DNA from: Serinicoccus sediminis
Lineage (GTDB): Bacteria; Actinomycetota; Actinomycetes; Actinomycetales; Dermatophilaceae
DNA length: 64,000 nucleotides
NCBI RefSeq assembly: GCF_004153545.1
Contig: NZ_SDVA01000002.1
Location: forward strand, 183,829 to 247,828
Direction of reading: 5' to 3'
Of this stretch, positions 51,603 through 61,025 are shown piece after piece (position 1 is the first letter of the stretch; every line of letters starts with the position of its first letter). Under the pieces are notes generated by a model. It had not been told where the DNA came from, did not search any database, and saw only the letters and a program-made list of their open reading frames with translations. The position numbers were made by a program, and so were the translations under genes.

Positions 51603-53582
51603 ATGAGCACCGATCCGGTCCCGCCGTGGCTCTCCTGGCAGCTGGGCCACGGCCCGGCCGGGCACGACGTGGCGGCGCTGTTCCACCTGGCGCTGCGGCA
51701 CCGCTCGCCGGACGCCCTGGAGGTGCTCGCAGAGCGGGCCAGCGCCGCCCGGCACACGGCGGGGACCCTGCTCGACGCGGTCCTCGACGGAGGTGTCCCC
51801 GCGGCCTGCCTGAGAGGGGTCGAGCAACGGCGGGCCCTCGCGGGGGTGGCCTTCGTCTGGGCCGGCCTGCTGCGCTCGGACCGGGAGCTGCTGGCTTCGG
51901 CCCTCGTCGTGGAGGCCCTGTGGCCGGTCGACGGCTTGTCGTGGGTCTCCCCGCAGCTGCGGATGACCGCCCTGCAGACCCTCTACCTCGCCGGTCGGCA
52001 CGCGGAGCTTCAGCAGCTGCTGCGGGGGGTGGAGGGCCTGCACCCCGACGCCGACCTCTACCTGCGGGTGGACCTCGCCAACCCGCACGGCACGAGCACG
52101 GTGGCCCTCCCGGAGGAGGGCTGGGAGCGGCTGCTCGCCACCCGCTTCACCGACCGGGGGCTCGCCCCGCCGCGGCTGCGGCCGACGGAGGACGGCCTCG
52201 ACGAGCCATCGCTCAGCCCCTTCGACCGGCTGGGCGCGCCGGGGGCCACGCCCGGGTCGGCACCCGCCGACGAGCTCGTCACCGTCGTCATGCCCAGCTG
52301 GCGACCGGACGCCGGGCTGCTCACGGCGGTGCGCTCCATCACCGAGCAGACCTACGCGGAGCTGGAGGTCGTCGTCGTTGACGACTGCTCCGGACCCGGT
52401 TACGAGGACGTCTACGCGCAGGTGGCGGCCCTCGACCCGCGGGTCCGGGTCCTGCCGATGGAGCGCAACGGCGGGTCCTACCTCGGGCGCGCCGCGGCCA
52501 TCGCGACCTCCCGGGGCAGCCTCATCACCTTCCAGGACGCCGACGACTGGTCGCACCCGAGCCGGATCGAGCACCAGGTACGGGCCCTGGCGGACGCGGG
52601 ACCGGAGGCCCCGATGACCCGCAGCCTCGCGGTCCGCGCCAAGGACGACCTGACCCACCAGTGGCTGGGCTACCGCGCGGTCCGGGAGAACGCCTCCTCG
52701 CTGCTGCTGCGACGCAGCGTCCTGGACCGCACGGGAGGCTTCCTGCCGGTCCGCAAGGGCGCCGACTCCGAGTTCGCCGAGCGCGTGGCGCGGCTGCACG
52801 GCCAGATCGTCGACGTGGACCTGCCGCTGGCGGTGACCCGGCTGCGTGCCGGGTCGCTCTCCCGGGGCGACTTCACCTTCTCCTGGGCCGCCCCGGAACG
52901 ACGGGCCTTCCGGTCCAGCTTCATGGCGTGGCACCGTCGGCTCAGCCGTCGGCGGCGCACCGGGGGTGACGTCACCGTCGACGACGCCACCCTGGCCGCG
53001 CTGCCCTTCCCCGTCCCGGCCGCCTGGACCCGGGGGCTGCCGGTCGGGCCACGGGTGCCGCACCGGCTGGGCACGGCCTACCTCGGCTCCTTCGCCGCGC
53101 CCTCCCCCGGCCGGGCCGGGGCGTGGCTGAGGGAGGAGCTGGCCACCGACCCGCCCGGGCCGCTGGTGGGGCTCTGGCACCACGAGGGCCACGCCGCCGC
53201 CGGCATCCGTCGGGCCGAGCTGGACCGGGGGCTCGACGACCCCCTGCTCGACGGGCGGGCCTGGTTGCTCTCGCGCACCGACGACCTGGCCGTCGACCGC
53301 CTGGTCATCCTCGACCTCTCCGTCCTGGCGCTGCTGGGCGCGCAGGAGGTGCGGGTCCGGGCCGGGGCCGTCGAGGTGTGGCTCGGCACCGAGAGCGTCC
53401 GGCCGGGGCCCTCGGGCCTGCCCGAGGACCTGCTCGGCGCCGCCGACCTGGTCCGCTCGTGGTGGGGTGTGCGGCCCCGCTGGGTGGTGGCGCCGTGGCT
53501 CGACGACACCGAGGTCGCCGAGGTGCGCCGGGCGCTCCCCGGGCTCGACCTCGCCGGTCCCGGGGGTGACGATGTCCGCTGA
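51603..53582 (+). CDS. GT2-family glycosyltransferase with N- and C-terminal extensions
   Basis: A 659-residue protein. Residues 1-215 are helical and resemble the N-terminal region of the large glycosyltransferase encoded opposite. The GT2 domain begins about residue 220 (ELVTVVMPSWRPDAGLLTAV) with the metal/nucleotide motif DADD at 312-315 and RKGADSEFAERVARLHG. The C-terminal roughly 200 residues are unrecognised. It shares layout and motifs (RKGAD) with the divergent giant gene, suggesting common descent. The next gene overlaps by 11 nt. Confidence 0.82.
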   Translation: MSTDPVPPWLSWQLGHGPAGHDVAALFHLALRHRSPDALEVLAERASAARHTAGTLLDAVLDGGVPAACLRGVEQRRALAGVAFVWAGLLRSDRELLASALVVEALWPVDGLSWVSPQLRMTALQTLYLAGRHAELQQLLRGVEGLHPDADLYLRVDLANPHGTSTVALPEEGWERLLATRFTDRGLAPPRLRPTEDGLDEPSLSPFDRLGAPGATPGSAPADELVTVVMPSWRPDAGLLTAVRSITEQTYAELEVVVVDDCSGPGYEDVYAQVAALDPRVRVLPMERNGGSYLGRAAAIATSRGSLITFQDADDWSHPSRIEHQVRALADAGPEAPMTRSLAVRAKDDLTHQWLGYRAVRENASSLLLRRSVLDRTGGFLPVRKGADSEFAERVARLHGQIVDVDLPLAVTRLRAGSLSRGDFTFSWAAPERRAFRSSFMAWHRRLSRRRRTGGDVTVDDATLAALPFPVPAAWTRGLPVGPRVPHRLGTAYLGSFAAPSPGRAGAWLREELATDPPGPLVGLWHHEGHAAAGIRRAELDRGLDDPLLDGRAWLLSRTDDLAVDRLVILDLSVLALLGAQEVRVRAGAVEVWLGTESVRPGPSGLPEDLLGAADLVRSWWGVRPRWVVAPWLDDTEVAEVRRALPGLDLAGPGGDDVR

Positions 53583-56500
53583 GGCTCCCGGTCAGGAGGG
53601 TGCGCCCGCAACGGCCCTGGTCGTCCTCACCGTGGACCCCGACCCCCGTGCCGTCGCGCTGACGGACGACCTGGCCGCCCTGCTGCCGTCGGTCACCCTC
53701 GCGCGGACGGCCCCCGACGCCGTGCCCGCCCCGGACCTGCTGGTCCTGCGCGCCGGGCACGGCCGACCCCGCTGGCAGCAGCTGCCGCTGCGGGTGGTCG
53801 AGCGCGTCCTGCCCCCCGCCCCCGGGGCACGGATCGCGGTGCGGCTCGACCCGCGCTTCGGTGACGCCGTGCGGGGCGTCGACCTCGTCGTCGTCCTGGG
53901 TCCCGGTGAGGAGGAGGCCGCCGCGGCGGCGCGGGCCGCGTCCGCGGGGCCGAGGGTGGTCAGCGGGCTCGGGCCGGCGCGGGCGCTCGGCGCGGCGCTC
54001 GCCCTGCCCCACCTGCCCACCGGCCGCCCCCGCCGCCGCTCGAGCCTCCCGGACGACGAGCTCGACACCCTCCGCACCGTCCTGCGCCTGCTGCCGGGTG
54101 ACGCCCCGGTGACCGACGAGGTGCGGGACCGGGCCCGGCTGCTCCCCTGGACCACCCTCGACCCGCTCCAGCGCGACCTCCTCGTCCAGGACCTCCTCCC
54201 GCTGCTGGGCGAGGACGACGTCGTGCTCCGCGGGTGGTCGCTGCTCGCGGAGACCGCCCCGCCCTCGGACGAGGGGACGGCCACGACGGACGCCGACGCC
54301 GGCGCGCGGACCTCCTCGGACGCCCACGCGGACACGGTCACCCGCGCCGCGGAGGACCTGCTGGCCGCCGCGGACACCGTGCTGACCGCCGACCCCGCGA
54401 CGGCCTCCCGCTGGGCCGCCCTCGCCCTGCGTCTGCTGGCCGCCGTCGGTCGTCCCGTCCGCGAGCCGCTGCGCGCCAGCCGGACCGGCAGGACGCTCAC
54501 CGACCCCCTCGACGGCACGCAGGACCGCGTCGACGGTGCGATGGTGGCCGGCGCCGGCGCCGGCACCCCGGCCGCGGTCGACGGAGCGGGCGCCGCCGAG
54601 CCGGGCCCGGCACCCGCCGGCCCCGCGTCGGACGACCGCGGTCACCACCGGGTCCTGCTGCTGCCCGCGCAGGGCTCGGGGCCGCCCCTGCGCTCGACGC
54701 TGCGGGTCTCCCCGGTCGTGGACGTCACCCTGCTCGGCGGACCCGACGTCGTCCCCTCCTCGCTGCGCGGTGCCGGCGTGCCCGACGCCGTGGTGGAGGC
54801 CCGGCTGGGGGCCGGGCTGGGCCTGCCGGTGCGGGCCTACGCCCCCTTCTCCGCGGCGCTGCAGGACGCCGACCCCGACGTCGTCCTGGTCGACGGCGCC
54901 GACCAGCGGGCCGTCCTCGCCTCGCTCGCCGCGCCGGCCGACGCCCGCGTCGTGGTCCTGCTGCGGGCCGGGGACCTCGACGGCCCGTGGGTGCCCCTAC
55001 TCGCGCCCGGCCAGACCCTGGTCGTGCTCGTCCCCGACGAGGCGTCGCACCGGATGGTCCGTGCGCTCGCGCCCGAGGCGCACGTCGCCGTGGTGCCGGG
55101 GCTCGACGCGCTCGGCACGCCGACGGCAGCGCAGGACGACGCCACCGCCGCCGCGGCGGCGACGCTGCGGCAGGTCGTCCTCGGTGACGTCGGTCGACTG
55201 GCGGACCTGACCGCTGCGGGGGCGCACGAGGAGGCCATGGCCCTCGTGCACGAGCTGCTCGACCGTCCCGCCGGCACCGTCGCGCCGGCGGTGCTGCAGC
55301 AGGCCGCGCTCACCACCACCAAGGCCGGCGAACCGAGGACCCGGCTGGCGGTCCTGCGGCGCTGGGCCGAGGCGGACGGCCGCCCGCTGGTCGCGACCCT
55401 GGTCCGCGAGCAGGAGGGGCGGCTGCGCGAGTTCGAGCCCGGGTGGTGGCCGGGTGACCTCGCCCCCACCCCGGTCCTGCCGGTGCCCGGCCGGGTGCTG
55501 CACGTGCTCAAGGCCTCCCTCCCGCACCGCACCAGCGGGTATGCCGTGCGCTCGTTCTACCTCCTGCGCGAGCGCAGGCGCGCCGGGGAGGACGTGCTGG
55601 CCGTTACGCCGCTGGGCTTCCCGGACGAGCCGGCGCCACCGGTGGAGGACGTGGGCGGGGTGCCCCACCTGCGGCTGGCCCGCCCCGAGGCCCCCGAGCG
55701 GGAGGCTCCCGACGAGCGTCTCGACGCCTTCGCCCGACGGCTGCTGGACGTGGTGGTCGAGCACCGCCCGGCCGTCCTGCACGCCCACTCGGGCCACCGC
55801 GGCTACGAGCTGGCCCTCGCCGCCCTCGCCGTGGGCCGGGCCACCGGCATCCCCGTCGTCTACGAGGTCCGGGGCCTCTTCGAGGCGGTGTGGACCGCAG
55901 ACGTCGACCGGGCGACCCGCAGCGAGCTCTACCGGCTGCGGCGCGAGGCGGAGACGCGGGTCCTCGCAGAGGCCGACGCCGTCGTGACGCTGAGCGACTC
56001 CATGCGCGAGGACATCGTGCAGCGTCCCCCGACCCCGGACGGGCTGGCACCGGACCCGGCGACGGTGGTGGTCGTGCCGAACGGGGTCGACGCCGCCGCG
56101 ATCGCTCCCCGCGAGCCACGCGCGGACCTGCGCGCCCGGCTCGGTCTCGGCGACGGGCTCGTCGTCGGCTACGTGAGCAACCTGGACCACCCCCGCGAGG
56201 GTCAGGAGACGCTCGTCGAGGCGGTGGCCGTGCTGCGGCGCCGCGGGCTCGCCGTCAGCGGACTCGTCGTCGGGGGCGGGGAGCGCCAGGAGACCCTCGA
56301 GCGGCTGGCCGTCGAGCGGGGCGTCGCCGAGCACGTCGTGCTCACCGGGCAGGTCCCCCACGACGACGTCGGCGACTACTACGCCCTCCTCGACGTCTTC
56401 GTCGTGCCCCGCATCGACGAGCGGGCGGCGCGGCTGGTCACGCCGCTCAAGCCCTACGAGGCGATGTCCATGGGCCTGCCGGTGGTGGTCTCCGCGCTGC

Positions 56501-56778
56501 CGGCGCTGCTCGAGATCGTCGGCGAGGGTGAGCGTGGCGCGACCTTCCCCCCGGGGGACGCCGAGGCCCTCGCGGACGTGCTGGAGGGCCTCCTGGCCGA
56601 CCCGGGCCGACGGTCGTCGATGGCACGGGCCGCCCGGACCTGGGTGCGGGAGCAGCGCACGTGGGAGGCCATCGCCACCCGCTACGACCGGGTCTACGAG
56701 ATCGCCCTCGCGGGCAGGGAGGTCCGCTCAGCGGGGGGCGTCGGCGAGCCGACCCATGGCGTCGACGAAGGCGCGTGA
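53572..56778 (+). CDS. Very large GT4-family glycosyltransferase
   Basis: A 1068-residue protein. The N-terminal roughly 630 residues are Ala/Val/Asp/Pro-rich, without clear known domains apart from a possible degenerate GT-B-like part near 350-500. The C-terminal GT-B domain (about 643-1055) is a standard GT4: VLKASLPHRTSGYAVRSFYL, VPNGVDAAAI, VVGYVSNLDHPREGQETL, and the sugar-nucleotide Glu motif KPYEAMSMGLPVVVS (about residue 960). It ends 51 bp inside the convergent gene at 56728. Likely a retaining transferase of the same polymer. Confidence 0.83.
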   Translation: MSAEAPGQEGAPATALVVLTVDPDPRAVALTDDLAALLPSVTLARTAPDAVPAPDLLVLRAGHGRPRWQQLPLRVVERVLPPAPGARIAVRLDPRFGDAVRGVDLVVVLGPGEEEAAAAARAASAGPRVVSGLGPARALGAALALPHLPTGRPRRRSSLPDDELDTLRTVLRLLPGDAPVTDEVRDRARLLPWTTLDPLQRDLLVQDLLPLLGEDDVVLRGWSLLAETAPPSDEGTATTDADAGARTSSDAHADTVTRAAEDLLAAADTVLTADPATASRWAALALRLLAAVGRPVREPLRASRTGRTLTDPLDGTQDRVDGAMVAGAGAGTPAAVDGAGAAEPGPAPAGPASDDRGHHRVLLLPAQGSGPPLRSTLRVSPVVDVTLLGGPDVVPSSLRGAGVPDAVVEARLGAGLGLPVRAYAPFSAALQDADPDVVLVDGADQRAVLASLAAPADARVVVLLRAGDLDGPWVPLLAPGQTLVVLVPDEASHRMVRALAPEAHVAVVPGLDALGTPTAAQDDATAAAAATLRQVVLGDVGRLADLTAAGAHEEAMALVHELLDRPAGTVAPAVLQQAALTTTKAGEPRTRLAVLRRWAEADGRPLVATLVREQEGRLREFEPGWWPGDLAPTPVLPVPGRVLHVLKASLPHRTSGYAVRSFYLLRERRRAGEDVLAVTPLGFPDEPAPPVEDVGGVPHLRLARPEAPEREAPDERLDAFARRLLDVVVEHRPAVLHAHSGHRGYELALAALAVGRATGIPVVYEVRGLFEAVWTADVDRATRSELYRLRREAETRVLAEADAVVTLSDSMREDIVQRPPTPDGLAPDPATVVVVPNGVDAAAIAPREPRADLRARLGLGDGLVVGYVSNLDHPREGQETLVEAVAVLRRRGLAVSGLVVGGGERQETLERLAVERGVAEHVVLTGQVPHDDVGDYYALLDVFVVPRIDERAARLVTPLKPYEAMSMGLPVVVSALPALLEIVGEGERGATFPPGDAEALADVLEGLLADPGRRSSMARAARTWVREQRTWEAIATRYDRVYEIALAGREVRSAGGVGEPTHGVDEGA

Positions 56779-57861
56779 GTGCACCGACCAGTCGAGCTCG
56801 CGGGCGGCCAGCGCGTGCCCGCGGCGGCCGGTCTCGGCGGCGCCCTCGGGATCCTCCACCCAGCCCATGAGGGTCTCGACCGTCCGGTCCACGTCGTGGA
56901 AGGGCACCACCACCCCGGAGCCGCTGCGCTCGACGAGCTCGACGGCCCGCGGCAGCGGCGTCGTGACGACGGGGATGCCGTGCGCGATGTACTCGACCAC
57001 CTTGGTGGGCATGCTGGGGCGGAAGTTCGCGACGTCGTGCAGCAGGGACAGGCCGGCGAGAGCACCGTCGAGACGCCCCAGGGCCTCCCGCGCGGGGAGG
57101 AAGCCGATCCACTCCAGGTGGCCCTGCTCCTGGGCCTCCTCGAGCTGCGCGGTGACGGCCGCGCCGTGCGCCGGCCCGACGACCTGCAGCACCGCCCGCC
57201 CGCCGGAGCGTCGGCGCAGCTGCTCCCCCACCGCGACGAGCTCGGCGACGCCCCGCTCCCGGGCCAGGCTGCCGAGGTAGACCACCCGCAGCCGCCCCTG
57301 GTCGTCGGGGGTCCCCGCCGGCGGCGGGTCCGTCGGGACCGGTGTGGTGTTCGGGACGACCAGGTGCTCCTGGGCGAACCGGTCGGCGTAGTCCTCGTCG
57401 GCCAGGATGAGCACCATGCGGCGCTCGGCGCTGCGCTCCAGCGCCGAGGCGACCGAGGCCAACGGCCCCCGGAGGCGGTCGGGGACCCAGGAGCGCAGCG
57501 CGACGACCGCCCGGGTGTCCTCGTGCACGTCCCACACCGTCACCGGCAGGGAGACCCCGAGGGTGGCCGGGACCAGCTCGGGGTCGTGCAGCAGCACCAC
57601 GTCGTGGCGCGGCCCCAGCTCGCGCAGCACCCGGCGGGCGTCCCGCTGGGCGGCCAGCCGTCGCCGGCCCGTGGACCGGGTGACGTCGACCGGGGTGAGC
57701 CCGGGGACGCCCGTGGGCTGCTCCACGCCGTGCCCGGTGAAGGGGGCCGCGAAGGTCACCTGCCAGCCGGCCTCCAGCAGGCTGGTCACCTGACGGTGCC
57801 GGATGCGCGCGTCCTCCGGGTGGTGGACGACGGTGACGACGAGGATCCGGCGCGGGCTCAC
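56728..57861 (-). CDS. GT4-like glycosyltransferase
   Basis: A 377-residue GT-B glycosyltransferase. The N-terminal domain is RRILVVTVVHHPEDARI, the C-terminal domain has RVVYLGSLARERGVAELVAV and VVEYIAHGIPVVTTPLP (the Glu of the EX7E-type motif). GTG 57861 overlaps the ABC ATPase stop by 4 nt. Its 3' end overlaps the convergent large GT4 gene by 51 bp. Last gene of the exporter operon. Confidence 0.9.
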   Translation of the reverse strand: MSPRRILVVTVVHHPEDARIRHRQVTSLLEAGWQVTFAAPFTGHGVEQPTGVPGLTPVDVTRSTGRRRLAAQRDARRVLRELGPRHDVVLLHDPELVPATLGVSLPVTVWDVHEDTRAVVALRSWVPDRLRGPLASVASALERSAERRMVLILADEDYADRFAQEHLVVPNTTPVPTDPPPAGTPDDQGRLRVVYLGSLARERGVAELVAVGEQLRRRSGGRAVLQVVGPAHGAAVTAQLEEAQEQGHLEWIGFLPAREALGRLDGALAGLSLLHDVANFRPSMPTKVVEYIAHGIPVVTTPLPRAVELVERSGSGVVVPFHDVDRTVETLMGWVEDPEGAAETGRRGHALAARELDWSVHSRAFVDAMGRLADAPR

Positions 57862-58778
57862 CAGTTCCCCTCCGGCTCCCACCTGCGCAGCAGCTCGCGG
57901 GCCGCCTCCGGGCCCTGCTCGGTCATGACCCGCTCGATCTCCTCGTAGCGTTCCTTCCACACCTGGCGGTGCCGGCCGTACTTGCGGCCGTAGAGGCCGT
58001 TGACGACCGAGGGCCGCCCGTCCCCGAGCAGCCGCCCCCCGTCCATCCACAGCACCCGGGTGCACAGCTGGTTGATCCGCTTGCGGCTGTGCGCCACGAG
58101 GAAGACGGTCCCCGCCTGCTCACGGATCTCCTCGATCCGTTCGGTGGCCCGCGCCCGGAAGTGCTCGTCACCGGTGGCCAGCGCCTCGTCGACGATGAGG
58201 ATGTCGGGGACCACGGCGGTCGAGATCGCGAACCGCAGCCGCGCCGCCATACCGGTGGAGTAGCTGCTCATCGGCAGGTCGATGAAGTCGCCGATGTCGG
58301 CGAACTCGATGATGTCGTCCATCCGCCGACGGACCTGCGCCGGGGTGAGCCCGAGCGCCTGGGCCCCGATCCAGATGTTGTCGCGGCCGCTCAGCTTCTT
58401 CTGCAGCACCGCGTTGACCCCGAGCAGCGCGGCCCTGCCGCCCAGCCAGATGGTGCCGCTGCTCGGCGGCACCAGGCCGGCGACCGAGCGCAGCAGCGTC
58501 GACTTGCCGGACCCGTTGCGACCGATGATGCCGATCGTCTCCCCGCGGTAGGCCACGAAGGACACGTCCTTGACCGCGTGCACCTCCTGCACCCCCAGGC
58601 CCGCCTGGGAGCCCCGGCTGAGCAGGCGGCGCACCGCGCCCTCCTCCTCGCTCTCCTCCGGTCGCTTCGGGCTGCCGTAGATGCGGTAGCGGATGTCGAC
58701 GTGGGACACGATGACCGACGGGATCCGCTCGCCGTCGATGGTGGGGGCCGCCCCCCCGATCGCCTCAGGCACGGCCAT
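57858..58778 (-). CDS. Polysaccharide ABC exporter ATPase (TagH/Wzt type)
   Basis: A 306-residue ABC ATPase. Walker A is IIGRNGSGKSTLLRSVAG, the signature is SSYSTGMAARLRFA (a variant of LSGGQ typical of TagH/Wzt/KpsT) and Walker B is ILIVDEALATGD. There is no large C-terminal glycan-binding domain, unlike Wzt of O9 type. It pairs with the permease that overlaps its 5' end by 14 bp to export an undecaprenyl- or lipid-linked polymer across the membrane. Confidence 0.94.
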   Translation of the reverse strand: MAVPEAIGGAAPTIDGERIPSVIVSHVDIRYRIYGSPKRPEESEEEGAVRRLLSRGSQAGLGVQEVHAVKDVSFVAYRGETIGIIGRNGSGKSTLLRSVAGLVPPSSGTIWLGGRAALLGVNAVLQKKLSGRDNIWIGAQALGLTPAQVRRRMDDIIEFADIGDFIDLPMSSYSTGMAARLRFAISTAVVPDILIVDEALATGDEHFRARATERIEEIREQAGTVFLVAHSRKRINQLCTRVLWMDGGRLLGDGRPSVVNGLYGRKYGRHRQVWKERYEEIERVMTEQGPEAARELLRRWEPEGNW

Positions 58779-59679
58779 ACGTCCCCTCCCCCCGCCAGAA
58801 CACGACGAAGCCGGCGACGAAGAGCAGCACCGCCCAGCCGGCGGCCACGGCCCAGGTCTCCCAGCGCAGCTCGAACCCCTCCAGGAGGGTCTCCCGGACC
58901 AGCGTGAGGCTCACCGCGACGGGCTGGTACTCCAGGACCAGGCCCACCCACCGGGGCGCGTCGTCGATGTTGGCGAACCGCACCTGGATGGAGAAGAACA
59001 CCCCGGAGACGTAGCGCAGCAGCCGGGTGATGAGCGGCACGATGTTGGCGAGGTCGCGGACGTTGTGCACCGCCCGGGAGATGAGCATGGCGATGCCCAG
59101 CCCCATGACGACCACGATGAGCAGCGCCACCGGGAAGAGGAGCCACTCCCAGGTGACCGGTTCCTCGGTGATGAGGGCGATGACCACGAGGACGAGGAAG
59201 GCCGGGATGTTGTTGACGAACTCCGAGATGACCTTGACTACGGGCAGCAGCACCCGGGGGAAGGCCAGCGAGCGCATCATGCCGACATTGCCCAGCAGCG
59301 AGCGCGCCCCGGAGGTGAGGGTCGCCGAGATGAAGGAGAAGGTGAACAGGCCGACGGTGAGGAAGGCGACGAAGTTGTCGACGTCGCGGCTCAGGCCGAG
59401 CAGCTGGCCGAAGATGAGGTAGTAGGCCACCCCGAGCAGGATCGGGTTGATGACCGACCACAGGATGCCGAGGTAGTTGTCGCGGTGCTGGCTGACGACC
59501 TCGCCCTTGGCCAGGGACCACATGAGGTGGCGGTAGAGCCAGATCTCCTTGATGTAGCTGCCCAGCGAGGGTCGCACCGCGACCTGCGTCATCCCGTGGC
59601 GACGCGCCAGCTCCTCAGCCTCGGCGTAGGGCAGGACCGGGGGCTGATGGTGCGGCTCGGGCCCGAGGTCGGAGCTCAC
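58765..59679 (-). CDS. Polysaccharide ABC exporter permease (TagG/Wzm type)
   Basis: A 304-residue ABC-2 permease with six membrane helices. The cytoplasmic N-terminal helix ends KEIWLYRHLMWSLAKGEV. The family pattern NYLGILWSVINPILLGVAYY opens the first helix pair, and the end is a helix with VFWRGEGTYGRA. The GTG start overlaps the nucleotide-sugar dehydrogenase stop (GTGA). With the following ATPase it forms a teichoic/teichuronic-acid-like exporter. Confidence 0.93.
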   Translation of the reverse strand: MSSDLGPEPHHQPPVLPYAEAEELARRHGMTQVAVRPSLGSYIKEIWLYRHLMWSLAKGEVVSQHRDNYLGILWSVINPILLGVAYYLIFGQLLGLSRDVDNFVAFLTVGLFTFSFISATLTSGARSLLGNVGMMRSLAFPRVLLPVVKVISEFVNNIPAFLVLVVIALITEEPVTWEWLLFPVALLIVVVMGLGIAMLISRAVHNVRDLANIVPLITRLLRYVSGVFFSIQVRFANIDDAPRWVGLVLEYQPVAVSLTLVRETLLEGFELRWETWAVAAGWAVLLFVAGFVVFWRGEGTYGRA

Positions 59680-60935
59680 AGCCGGACGACCTTCTCCCCT
59701 CCGGTCGCGGCCCCACGCGTGTCGAAGAACGCCCGGGAGGCGTCGGCCAGCGCGTCCACGTCGTAACCCCGGTGGTTCTGCACGAGGATCGTCAGGTCGG
59801 CCTGTCCGGCCGCCGCACCCGCATCGTCGACCCGCTGCGCCTCCGGCACCGCGTGCCAGTCCTGCACGTGCGGGTCGTGGAACAGCACCCGCGCACCCTT
59901 GGCCGCCAGCAGCCGCGCCAGCGGCACCGCCGGACTCTCCCGCTGGTCGGCGATGTTCGGCTTGTACGTCACGCCCAGCAGCAGGACCGTCGAGCCGTTG
60001 AGCGCCTTGCCCTCGGTGTTGAGCACGTCCTGGGCACGGGAGACGACGTAGGCCGGCATCCCGGCGTTGATCTCCTGCGCCAGCTCCACGAACCGGAACG
60101 GGTAGCCCAACCGGGCCCGCACGTTGTGCGACAGGTAGTTCGGGTCGATCGGGATGCAGTGCCCCCCGACCCCCGGACCCGGGTAGAACGCCTGGAACCC
60201 GAACGGCTTGGAGCTCGCGGCGTCGATGACGTCCCACAGGTCGATGCCCAGCTCGTGGCAGAACCGGGTCATCTCGTTGACCAGCGCGATGTTGATGTGC
60301 CGGTAGGTGTTCTCCAGCAGCTTGGCCGTCTCCGCCTCCCGGGTCCCCTTGGTCCGCACCACCGTGTCCACGAACGTGCCGTAGAACCCGGCCGCCGCGT
60401 CGCTGCACGCCGGGGTGTGCCCCCCGACCACCTTCGGGGTGTTCTTCGCGCCGAACTGCTGGTTGCCCGGGTCGATCCGCTCGGGGCTGAACGCCAGGTG
60501 GAAGTCCTGCCCCGCGACCAGGCCGCCGGCCTCCAGCGCCGGCCGCACCACCTCGTCCGTCGTGCCCGGGTAGGTCGTCGACTCCAGGATGACCAGCATC
60601 CCGGGCCGCAGGTTGCGGGCCACCGCCGCGACCGCCGACTCCACCGCACGCAGGTCCGGGCCGCCGTCCGCGGACAGCGGCGTCGGCACGCAGATCACGG
60701 CCACCTGCGCCTCGGCGATCCGCGACTCGTCCGTCGTCGCCTCGAAACCACCCTCGCGCATCTGCGCGATGTCCTCGTCGGCCAGGTCGTCCACGTGCGA
60801 CCGGCCCTCGTTCAACGCGTCCACCACACCCTGGTGGATGTCGAAGCCCAGGACCCGCATACCCGCCCGGGTCGCCTCCTGAGCCAGGGGGAGGCCCACG
60901 TAACCCAGGCCGATGATGACAGCGTCGACAGCCAC
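59676..60935 (-). CDS. wecC: UDP-N-acetyl-D-mannosamine dehydrogenase
   Basis: A 419-residue nucleotide-sugar dehydrogenase of the WecC class. NAD motif VIIGLGYVGLPLAQEA, then ESTTYPGTTDEVV, FSPERIDPGNQQF and KLLENTYRHINIALVNEM. Catalytic Cys260 lies in GPGVGGHCIPIDPNYLSHN. It oxidises UDP-ManNAc (made by the 2-epimerase encoded nearby) to UDP-ManNAcA. GlcNAc-type WbpA enzymes are close relatives, so the substrate is inferred from the neighbouring epimerase. GAAGGAG precedes GTG 60935, head of the exporter operon. Confidence 0.88.
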   Translation of the reverse strand: MAVDAVIIGLGYVGLPLAQEATRAGMRVLGFDIHQGVVDALNEGRSHVDDLADEDIAQMREGGFEATTDESRIAEAQVAVICVPTPLSADGGPDLRAVESAVAAVARNLRPGMLVILESTTYPGTTDEVVRPALEAGGLVAGQDFHLAFSPERIDPGNQQFGAKNTPKVVGGHTPACSDAAAGFYGTFVDTVVRTKGTREAETAKLLENTYRHINIALVNEMTRFCHELGIDLWDVIDAASSKPFGFQAFYPGPGVGGHCIPIDPNYLSHNVRARLGYPFRFVELAQEINAGMPAYVVSRAQDVLNTEGKALNGSTVLLLGVTYKPNIADQRESPAVPLARLLAAKGARVLFHDPHVQDWHAVPEAQRVDDAGAAAGQADLTILVQNHRGYDVDALADASRAFFDTRGAATGGEKVVRL

Positions 60936-61025
60936 GATGGCCAGTCTCCTTCGCGACAAGAGGGGTGGTCGGGGGCGCCGGTCAGGCGCGTCCCGAGCAT
61001 AACGCCCTGTGTCATGATCGCCGGT

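Larger units (their letters stand above)
5610..55545. repeat. Dispersed octamer GGTATGCC / GGCATACC (22 copies)
   Basis: Hand-counted exact copies. GGTATGCC on + at 5610, 6645, 10969, 12596, 14055, 14697, 23652, 25097, 29586, 36615, 46798, 49757 and 55538. GGCATACC on + at 7034, 13448, 21248, 31171, 33622, 35787, 40617, 43403 and 49035. Near-copies such as CGTATGCC and GGTATGTC add more. About 2 would be expected for this base composition. All but one exact copy lie inside genes; 23652 is intergenic. There is no strong orientation bias. Confidence 0.7.

Noticed and set aside
5610..55545. GGTATGCC as an FtsK-orienting (KOPS-like) sequence
   Set aside because: The copies point both ways (13 versus 9) within one 64-kb stretch, whereas KOPS are strongly strand-biased. 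A genome-wide skew test could still change this.
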